6,356 nt of DNA from positions 1 to 6,356 of the forward strand of contig JANYBI010000564.1 in assembly GCA_025360875.1 (NCBI GenBank). The letters run 5' to 3'. This DNA is from Lentisphaerota bacterium (lineage in GTDB: Bacteria > Verrucomicrobiota > Lentisphaeria > Victivallales > GWF2-50-93). This document shows, piece by piece, positions 1 to 5,392 of this stretch (its first letter is position 1; each line of letters begins with the position of its first letter). Position numbers and translations under genes: made by a program. Under the pieces are notes generated by a model. It was given only the letters and a program-made list of their open reading frames with translations. It made no database searches and was not told the origin of the DNA.

Positions 1-532
1 GCGAAGTCCGCAAATCCTTTGCAGTCGCCATTTTCGCTATCACCGCATACGAAATTGCCATTGTGACTATCAGCCAGGTGGTGCGGTCATAGTAGACCAG
101 AAGGGCGACGCATGCGATTTTAAGAAGGAAAATTGAGAAGAAGAACATGAGTCCGAGCGTAGTTTTACATACTGAAGTATCCTTTTCCACGGCGGCAACA
201 AGTTCAAGCCCCCTGAGGCCCTGTGTTCTCGCTTCGAAGAAGGATACGAGCGCATTGAAATTCTTGCCGAGTGTGATTATTTCGAGCCCGATGACGATCA
301 ATATCGCCGAAACCGCCGCCGCCGAGGGAGGAGCCTGGAACTTGTCGAGTATCCAGATTATGCAGTAGGCACCGTAACCGAGTAATGCGCCGACAACCGG
401 GAAACACGCAAGTGTACGAAGGGAGTCCCCCTTTGGTTCCTCGTCCTCATACCAGAGTCCGATATTCGGAAATGGAATCTCGAGAAGGAGATTCCATGCT
501 GAAACAAAAGCGCCTAGCCAGGTTCTTTCCAT
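1..532 (-). CDS. CobS-like integral membrane protein, 5' part only (runs off the left edge)
   Basis: The reading frame is open from the ATG at 532 to the window edge (177 codons; the C-terminus is missing). The protein is membrane-embedded, with hydrophobic stretches near residues 42-62, 70-88, 126-147 and 152-168. Its layout resembles adenosylcobinamide-GDP ribazoletransferase (CobS), the membrane enzyme that joins alpha-ribazole to adenosylcobinamide-GDP in the last steps of cobalamin synthesis. Shared features are a short N-terminal helix ending in a proline-rich IPFPNIG, then FPVVGALLG (44-52), and later a KDTSVCKTTLG stretch (117-127) where CobS has KDSRIGTFG, followed by a LLK helix. 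However, the CobS signature DGLxDxxDG, expected near residues 88-98, is replaced by LGKNFNALVSF, which has no acidic residue. This is therefore probably a divergent or non-catalytic paralogue. A weak ribosome-binding sequence (CTGGAAA) precedes the start. No neighbouring cobalamin gene is visible. The family call is moderate; the activity is doubtful. Confidence 0.5.
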   Translation of the reverse strand, partial: MERTWLGAFVSAWNLLLEIPFPNIGLWYEDEEPKGDSLRTLACFPVVGALLGYGAYCIIWILDKFQAPPSAAAVSAILIVIGLEIITLGKNFNALVSFFEARTQGLRGLELVAAVEKDTSVCKTTLGLMFFFSIFLLKIACVALLVYYDRTTWLIVTMAISYAVIAKMATAKDLRTS

Positions 533-533
533 G

Positions 534-630
534 ATAAAATTTTTCCAGGGTAATTTTTAAACTGCACACTTTACCGTACCTGCAGTCCTAATGTATTCCA
601 TAACTGTATGATACGGCTGAAAAATTTTAT
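534..630 (-). promoter_or_regulatory. Leader of the CobS-like gene with a 12-bp inverted repeat and an inner hairpin
   Basis: The spacer 533-707 contains no gene. Its proximal part holds a perfect 12-bp inverted repeat: ATAAAATTTTTC at 619-630 and GAAAAATTTTAT at 534-545 (minus-strand reading), 73 bases apart. The second arm lies directly upstream of the ATG at 532 and covers the region where the ribosome would bind. Between the arms is a smaller stem, ACTGCA/TGCAGT (581-586 with 561-566), with a 14-base loop. A possible promoter upstream is TTGTAA at 654-659, with a -10 like TACATT or CATTAT at 629-638, but the match is weak. I see no B12 box, so this does not look like a cobalamin riboswitch. 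The arms are AT-rich, so chance is possible. Confidence 0.3.
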
Positions 631-707
631 AATGTACCGTAAGGACGGGTTTTTACAATTGGGAAAAATCGTTTCGCATGCATGGATATCCCGATATCTT
701 CCCGTTA

Positions 708-1457
708 TCACCGGTTCAATATTTTCTTATATTCCAATTCCATGTGGTCATGGGCAAAACGTGCAAGTTCCTTGCGGCTTCTGCCGTCAGGCAGGATAGG
801 TTCAAGGACATGGACTTCCACTTCAATTGATTTTCTTCCAAGGATCTGCCAGCAGTGCGGTACAAGAGTCATATCCCCGTACCAGCACAAAGTCGGTTCA
901 CCTGGATCTTGAATGTATTTTACCAGTATCGGATATATCTTGAAACTGCCTGATGAAACCGCCTCAAACGGAGTTGACTTGAACGGCAGAATTACCGTCC
1001 CGTCAGAAGTCGTGCCTTCCGGATATATGATAAGATTTATTCCGTGTTCGAGGGTTTCACGGTATTCAGTCAGGGTCTTATACGAATTCTGTTTAGATTC
1101 CCTGCGGACCCAGATTGGCCGGCTTATCGCAAATATCCAGCCCAGGACCGGCCAGGATGCGATTTCCGCCTTTGGTGCGAAACGTATGGGGAATATCGAG
1201 GAATGGACAAAGACGTCCAGGTAGCTCTGGTGGTTTGATATTATTATTCCGCCATGCACTTTTCCTGGATCGCCATGGACCTTTATATGCAGACCGATTA
1301 TTTTGGAATTGACTATTCCCCAGATTTGTGAGACTTTCGCCACCCTTCTTATCCCGCTCCATCCTCCAATAGACGCAAAAATACCTATGAAAGCAGTAAA
1401 AGGGAACCATAGGAAAATAAGGAAAAGCCTATATGTGCGTCTGACGTAGGACATCAT
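708..1457 (-). CDS. olsA: OlsA/PlsC-like lyso-lipid O-acyltransferase
   Basis: This is a 249-residue member of the 1-acyl-glycerol-3-phosphate acyltransferase (LPLAT) superfamily, which transfers an acyl chain from acyl-ACP or acyl-CoA to a hydroxyl group at the inner face of the membrane. Residues about 8-32 form an N-terminal membrane segment. The catalytic NHQSYLD (HX4D: H76, D81) and the substrate-binding YPEGTTSDG (145-153) are intact, as is the later FKSTPF block (159-164). The start ATG at 1457 overlaps the stop of the upstream N-acyltransferase (ATGA), so the two are translationally coupled. That pairing suggests it works as OlsA (or GlsA of the glycine-lipid pathway), adding the second acyl chain to a lyso-aminolipid. 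A general PlsC role in phosphatidic acid synthesis cannot be excluded from sequence alone. Membership of the superfamily is near certain; the specific substrate is inferred from the neighbour. Confidence 0.85.
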   Translation of the reverse strand: MMSYVRRTYRLFLIFLWFPFTAFIGIFASIGGWSGIRRVAKVSQIWGIVNSKIIGLHIKVHGDPGKVHGGIIISNHQSYLDVFVHSSIFPIRFAPKAEIASWPVLGWIFAISRPIWVRRESKQNSYKTLTEYRETLEHGINLIIYPEGTTSDGTVILPFKSTPFEAVSSGSFKIYPILVKYIQDPGEPTLCWYGDMTLVPHCWQILGRKSIEVEVHVLEPILPDGRSRKELARFAHDHMELEYKKILNR

Positions 1458-2260
1458 TCTGGATTGAAATGCCTGATATATCGCTCAGGTACTTTCTGTT
1501 TATCGACAATTATTAGGAAATCTATCGTGCCAAATTCATTGTCCAGAGCTGGCTCTCCAGAAATCTTGCAACCTAGCCTAAGGTAACCCTTGAACAGAGG
1601 GGGTATGAATTTTTTGAGCGCAACCTCGTCCGACAGGAGTTTTTGGATCTCATTTTCGGGAACACGAGTGAGTTCATATTCCTTTCTTGGCACTGCTGAC
1701 AGGATATCGGACATGACATGCTTTTTCAGGAAATACCTATGAAGTGCCCATCCCACAGCCGGATTCAACTCCTCCAGGCTTACACATCCCAGCATGAAAC
1801 GCAGATCTGCCCTGTTGAGAAGCTCCCCTATTCCGCCCCACATCAGCCCAACAATGGATCCCGTACGGTATTTGGGGGCCACGCAGGATCTTCCAAGTTC
1901 CATGCAATAGTTTGCAATCTCGCGGAGTCCGACGATATCGTATTCCCTGGACGAATAGAAACCTTTTGCTGTATTCGCAATCGAACCGAGATGTACGCGG
2001 TATGTGCCAATCACCTCGCCAGTCTTCTTTTCAATCACGAGGAGATGGAGGCAAAAGTCATCGAACTCATCCGAATCAATGCCCTTCCTGCTACAGTTCT
2101 CAAGACCTTTGCCCTGTTCGAGATTGAAGACTTCGTATCTGAGGCGCAAGGACTTGTCGACCTCCTCCTGGTTTTCCGCAAGCTTGACCAGGAACTGTCC
2201 GGTCTCAAGGAGAACAGATGGTGCGACAATATGCCTGATTGAATATCTGTTGAGAATCAC
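1454..2260 (-). CDS. olsB: OlsB-like amino-acid N-acyltransferase (GNAT fold)
   Basis: This 268-residue protein resembles OlsB, which N-acylates ornithine with a 3-hydroxyacyl chain from acyl-ACP to give lyso-ornithine lipid. Family blocks are seen in order: LRLRYEVFNLEQG (38-50), DEFDDFCLHLLVIE (64-77), a GNAT-like GEVIGTYRV strand (81-89), ELGRSCVAPKYR (121-132), LGCVSLEELNP (157-167) and the C-terminal FKGYLRLGCKISGEPALD (223-240), with FGTIDFLIIVD just behind. The last block is very typical of OlsB and hemolysin-like acyltransferases. The start is GTG at 2260: an in-frame TGA lies three codons upstream, and AAGG sits only 3 bases before the GTG, so initiation may rely on coupling to the LysE gene 26 bp upstream. 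The first 20 residues or so go beyond the usual domain start. Glycine (GlsB in Bacteroides) or another amino acid is an equally possible substrate; only the family and the pairing with the O-acyltransferase are firm. Confidence 0.85.
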   Translation of the reverse strand: MILNRYSIRHIVAPSVLLETGQFLVKLAENQEEVDKSLRLRYEVFNLEQGKGLENCSRKGIDSDEFDDFCLHLLVIEKKTGEVIGTYRVHLGSIANTAKGFYSSREYDIVGLREIANYCMELGRSCVAPKYRTGSIVGLMWGGIGELLNRADLRFMLGCVSLEELNPAVGWALHRYFLKKHVMSDILSAVPRKEYELTRVPENEIQKLLSDEVALKKFIPPLFKGYLRLGCKISGEPALDNEFGTIDFLIIVDKQKVPERYIRHFNPE

Positions 2261-2286
2261 TTGCCTTCATTCCGTTTAGTTTGCGA

Positions 2287-2931
2287 TCAAAAATGTCTCA
2301 CAACCAAATATAATCCCGCTGCAATGATAATTACAGCAAGCGTGTATCTCAAATAGTGGACAAATTTATCGGCCTTCTGCCGGATCTTCCAGAACAGGAA
2401 TCCGGCAAGGCTAAAAACCAGGAAGGACCCACAGAAAATACCCGTTATGAATGAAAATGAGTGGTTTACGAAATCAGGGAAAAGCATGGAAAATATAGTC
2501 ATCAGGAAAATGAAGGCCGCAATGTTTCCCGGATGCAGGATGGCAGTGAGAAAAGCTGCCAGAACCGGAGCGAAATGGCTTATTATCCATTTGGATGATG
2601 GGTTTTTGACATTTTCCTTGGAACTCATGCCCACGTGCGTGACGTAAGTCACGCCTATTATGAACAGACCCACCATTATGATGGTAAGACCCGCAGTAAC
2701 AAGACCAATCTTCTCATAATTTTTAAGGAATTTCCTGAAAGTCTCAGAAAAGATTGTCGAGAAGGCCGCAAGAGATGCGTCACCTAGGGCGGCTGCGATA
2801 ATTGTCGCATAAAGCCTTTTCCTTGAATGCGCAAGAGCCGCATCCGCCACCATCGCTCCGGCTACGCCAACAGGAGCGCCGAGAATCATTCCGGCGCATA
2901 GGGAGGCGATGAAAATTCTTAACATGTCCAT
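2287..2931 (-). CDS. LysE/RhtB-family amino-acid exporter-like membrane protein
   Basis: This 214-residue integral membrane protein has about six predicted helices (roughly 5-28, 40-62, 74-97, 118-141, 157-182 and 195-212). It matches the LysE/RhtB plan: an N-terminal GMILGAPVGVAGAMV (14-28), where members have a glycine- and proline-rich first helix, then AHSRKRLYATIIAAALGDA (34-52) like the RG..G....GA..GD segment. A second half begins after a polar loop (100-115) and contains HPGNIAAFIFL (133-143), in the place of the family's NPK motif. LysE-type carriers export basic or other amino acids and small metabolites. The gene lies between the DUF3047 gene (15 bp) and the N-acyltransferase (26 bp). 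AGGGAAA, overlapping the DUF3047 stop codon, is a distant ribosome-binding sequence for ATG 2931; the ATG two codons later (2925) is an alternative. The substrate is unknown; a link to the amino-acid lipid pathway is only suggested by position. Confidence 0.75.
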   Translation of the reverse strand: MDMLRIFIASLCAGMILGAPVGVAGAMVADAALAHSRKRLYATIIAAALGDASLAAFSTIFSETFRKFLKNYEKIGLVTAGLTIIMVGLFIIGVTYVTHVGMSSKENVKNPSSKWIISHFAPVLAAFLTAILHPGNIAAFIFLMTIFSMLFPDFVNHSFSFITGIFCGSFLVFSLAGFLFWKIRQKADKFVHYLRYTLAVIIIAAGLYLVVRHF

Positions 2932-2946
2932 TTAATCTGCATTTCC

Positions 2947-3657
2947 CTATTTCTTTGTGTCGGTTGAGACAGGAACAATCTCGATCCAGTTGAGATCCGC
3001 AGACGCCTTAGTTCCAGTATATTGGCTGTTGCATGAGATACTGACATATATTTCTTCGGGATAATAGCCCCATGCCTTGTTGAAGTCCTCGGCAACATTC
3101 CTCTCCTCTTCAAACCATTTACCCATTGCGTCTTCCTTATTCCTCAGGGTGAACCACTTTATTTTAAGCGTTCCAGCCACATACGAGCAGTTGCCTTCAA
3201 ATCCTTTCGGAGTCTCAGTATCCCACCTGTATGACACGCTCTTCTTAGACAGAATGTTCCCTGAACCGACATATATCCCGATCGCCTGGTCATCCTTCCC
3301 TTCAGGTCTGCCATCACCGCCTTCTGGAAGTTTGTTAACCTTCCATTTCCATCTGATCACCGGCGTTTCCCTGAGGTTTATCTTTTCCGGATTGCAGATG
3401 ATGCTGGCGGATGCCTTGTCCGACTCCATATGTAGAAATGAATTACCATCCTTTTCATCCCTGGACAGGTAGAATTCAGCGGCCGCAGTTCCAATCTTGG
3501 TCTTAATCTCCCATCCCTTGGGAAGCACCTTTGCAGTATTCTTGCCATCGAACAGGAAGATCTCTTTCCATGATGTAATCGAGTTTGAAAGTGCGGCAGA
3601 AGCAACAAGTGCAAATGCCAAAAAGCATATGCTTGCGAGTTTTGCCCGACTGGACAT
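2947..3657 (-). CDS. Secreted DUF3047-family protein
   Basis: A 236-residue protein with a Sec-type signal peptide: a basic start (SSRAK), then a hydrophobic core at about 7-20 ending in ASAALS. There is no lipobox cysteine, so it should be released to the periplasm. The mature part matches DUF3047, whose function is unknown. It begins with WKEIFLFDG, then has PVIRWKWKVNKLPEGGD (99-115) and KDDQAIGIYV (121-130), followed by SYRWDT and a closing LNWIEIVPV strand. It is mainly beta-rich and has a jelly-roll or lectin-like look, which is inference. I chose ATG 3657 because AGGAG ends 5 bases upstream of it; ATG 3660 directly before it is also possible. The frame stays open up to 3708, but starting there would overlap the transglycosylase and bury the signal peptide. 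The spacing (13 bp after the transglycosylase, 15 bp before the exporter gene) indicates co-transcription. Confidence 0.8.
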   Translation of the reverse strand: MSSRAKLASICFLAFALVASAALSNSITSWKEIFLFDGKNTAKVLPKGWEIKTKIGTAAAEFYLSRDEKDGNSFLHMESDKASASIICNPEKINLRETPVIRWKWKVNKLPEGGDGRPEGKDDQAIGIYVGSGNILSKKSVSYRWDTETPKGFEGNCSYVAGTLKIKWFTLRNKEDAMGKWFEEERNVAEDFNKAWGYYPEEIYVSISCNSQYTGTKASADLNWIEIVPVSTDTKK

Positions 3658-3670
3658 CATATCTCCTATT

Positions 3671-4267
3671 CTACTTTTGGGCTGGCCGCCTGCTGGCGTA
3701 GTAGTCATACCTGTTCATTATGTCCGACACGTAGTTCTTAGTGGATTTTATCCTGATATTGCTTAAGACCTCTCCTTCAGGATTTGCAGGAATCCAGGAA
3801 CTCATCCCCTTAAAACCTGCATTATATTCAGAAAGCGCGAGTTCCTCGGCATATTTGTATTTCTCCCATCTTTTCATAGCCCGGGAAAGGTACCATGCCC
3901 CGATATCTATATTGAGCGCAGGATAGAAAACTACACCTTCTCCTTCAATGCTGACATGGTTCGTCTCAGCCCATTCCTTGACGGCTGTAGTAGGCCTGAC
4001 CTGCATCAGTCCAACTTCTCCGCTACTGCCTCTGGCGTTCTGGTTGAACCTGCTCTCCTTCCATATTACCGCTTTCAGAAGGCATGAATCAACGCAATAT
4101 TTCCTTGCCGCCTCCTTAATTAACGAGTCGTATATGTTTTTCCGGAAAAAATAGTCGTAGGTGGCCTTTCCAAGACCCCATGTGATAAAAATAATCGCCG
4201 TCAGGATGAGCAGAAGTATCCCAAACCTCCTGCCCTTATACCGGTTATGTATTACTCTCTGATACAT
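3671..4267 (-). CDS. Membrane-anchored lytic transglycosylase (SLT domain, goose-lysozyme-like)
   Basis: This 198-residue protein cleaves the MurNAc-GlcNAc bond of peptidoglycan with formation of 1,6-anhydroMurNAc, if it acts like its family. A basic N-terminus (RYKGRR) precedes one hydrophobic segment (15-33), giving a signal anchor with the domain in the periplasm. The catalytic glutamate is E71 in WKESRFN. The flanking motifs are SSGEVGLMQVRP (81-92), ALSEYNAG (144-151) and a closing YVSDIMNRYDYY (179-190), the arrangement of Slt70/MltE-type enzymes. It is a minimal enzyme with no LysM or SPOR domain. It is the first gene of the minus-strand cluster, followed after 13 bp by the DUF3047 gene. 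The start is ATG 4267: an in-frame TAA lies one codon upstream, so no longer version exists. There is no recognisable ribosome-binding sequence before it. The family call is firm; its physiological role (growth, secretion or recycling) is not set by the sequence. Confidence 0.9.
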   Translation of the reverse strand: MYQRVIHNRYKGRRFGILLLILTAIIFITWGLGKATYDYFFRKNIYDSLIKEAARKYCVDSCLLKAVIWKESRFNQNARGSSGEVGLMQVRPTTAVKEWAETNHVSIEGEGVVFYPALNIDIGAWYLSRAMKRWEKYKYAEELALSEYNAGFKGMSSWIPANPEGEVLSNIRIKSTKNYVSDIMNRYDYYASRRPAQK

Positions 4268-4274
4268 TTTTTAC

Positions 4275-4302
4275 GATATACTGCTTTGGCTGATTTAACC
4301 AA
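4275..4302 (-). promoter_or_regulatory. Possible promoter for the minus-strand operon, placed for a leaderless mRNA
   Basis: Read on the minus strand, TTGGTT (4302-4297) and TATATC (4280-4275) are separated by 16 bases, a fair match to sigma-70-type boxes. Only 7 bases lie between the -10-like box and the ATG at 4267, so transcription would start at or next to the start codon. That fits the absence of a ribosome-binding sequence there. On the plus strand of the same 108-bp divergent region, TTGGCT (4286-4291) and TATAGA (4311-4316) with a 19-base spacer are a weaker candidate for the amidohydrolase gene. Both are guesses from consensus only. Confidence 0.3.
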
Positions 4303-4375
4303 TCCCCATGTATAGAAAAAAAATGAATTTCCACGTCTCTGTGATATCTTATGGAAACCTAAATGAGGAATACAT

Positions 4376-5389
4376 ATGAATGCCTACGGCGATTTGCTTG
4401 AACATGTGAATTCCCTGAAGATAATCGACACGCATGAGCATCTCGCAGATGAAAAAGCCCGGGCAGCCAAGAAACATGACATCCTTATGGAGTGGCTGAC
4501 CCATTACATGTCGTCGGACCTGATTTCCGCCTGACTTGAACGTAAAATTTTTGAACGTGATATCTGGGGTTCTTCAATTGGAATCCTGGAAAAATGGAAG
4601 ATAGTCGAACCCTACTGGGAAGCCGCAAGAAACACCGGCTATGCCAGAGCCCTTGAGCACACGGCCAGAGACATCTATGGACAACCAGGAATAAATTCAA
4701 ATACCATCGTTGAACTTGATCGCATTTTCAAAGAACGGCGCAAAAATGCCCTGAACGGACAAAGCTACTACAATCTCATTTTAAAGGAAAAGAGCCGGAT
4801 AGAAGTTTCAATAGTTGACAGCCTGGACGGAAAAAACGATTATGACCGCAGTTTTTTCCGGCGCGTTTCCAGGCCCGACCATTTCCTCGCACCGCAGAAC
4901 GCCGAAGAGATAAGGATTGCTGACAGGAGGAAACTCACCTTCCAGCTCCATACCGGGCTCCAGGAAGGCAATGGCAATTATATTTCCAATTCGAATCCCG
5001 AACATCTGACAAATCTTTTTATGAAATATAAGAATGTCACATTCGACATATTCCATATATCATATCCTTACCAGAACACACTGGCCGCCTTGTCGAAGAA
5101 TTTTCCGAATGTCATGATCGACATGTGCTGGGCCCACATAATTTCGCCGACTGCAGCTGTGAACGCACTTGTAGAATTTCTTGATTCGGTACCTTCAAAC
5201 AAAATATGCGGATTCGGAGGAGATTACACGCCGATTGACGGTGTATATGGGCACCAGAAGATCGCCCGGCAGAACATTGCGAAATCATTGGCCATGAAAG
5301 TTGACGATGGAACCTTTGATCTTGATTTCGCCAAGGAAATCTGCAGACGGTTGCTTGTGGATAATCCGAAACGTATTTTTAAACTTTGA
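4376..5389 (+). pseudogene. Amidohydrolase_2-type metal-dependent hydrolase with an in-frame TGA at codon 53
   Basis: Reading from ATG 4376 gives 337 codons of one continuous protein, apart from a TGA at 4532-4534. GAGG at 4364-4367 is a well-placed ribosome-binding sequence. The product is a TIM-barrel amidohydrolase: the metal-binding HxH is in IDTHEH (H20, H22), and later candidate ligands are H192 (FQLHTG), H227 (FDIFHISYP) and D283 (GFGGDY). The segment EPYWEAARNTGYARAL (about 78-93) recalls uncharacterised relatives of glucuronate isomerase and other decarboxylase/hydrolase-like members. The tail (CRRLLVDNPKRIFKL) is typical of the family's last helix, so the length is full. The substrate is unknown. 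The TGA sits in SDLISA*LERK, where I would expect a glycine; GGA to TGA is one base change. No ATG, GTG or TTG occurs in frame between codon 53 and codon 216 (5021), so early reinitiation is not possible. A sequencing error or recoding are alternatives. It is the only plus-strand gene here. Confidence 0.8.
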
Positions 5390-5392
5390 CAA

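Noticed and set aside
684..698. Two GATATC palindromes (GATATCCCGATATC) as a terminator after the O-acyltransferase
   Set aside because: Each half is self-complementary, but pairing them leaves a 2-base loop, and no U-tract follows on the minus strand.
533..707. Cobalamin riboswitch upstream of the CobS-like gene
   Set aside because: No B12 box (GCCACTG-like) or other conserved core was found on the minus strand, and the spacer is short for that class.
913..1224. 103-residue plus-strand open frame opposite the O-acyltransferase
   Set aside because: It is antisense to the conserved HX4D and EGTT regions of the acyltransferase, with no family features of its own.
1718..2242. 174-residue plus-strand open frame opposite the N-acyltransferase
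   Set aside because: It lies wholly inside the well-supported OlsB-like gene, has no ribosome-binding sequence and resembles no family; it is a shadow frame.
3658..3708. Longer start (ATG 3708) for the DUF3047 protein
   Set aside because: It would add 17 polar residues before the signal peptide and overlap the transglycosylase gene by 38 bp, while AGGAG sits just before the ATG pair at 3660/3657.
4536..4558. Direct repeat TTGAACGT after the TGA as a sign of duplication
   Set aside because: Eight bases, 15 apart, encoding parts of LERKIFERD; easily chance in an amphipathic helix.
4532..4600. Selenocysteine at the in-frame TGA
   Set aside because: The downstream hairpin is too far away and lacks the loop G/GU, and the context SDLISA-x-LERK suggests an ordinary glycine rather than a redox residue. 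It is kept only as a possibility in the findings.
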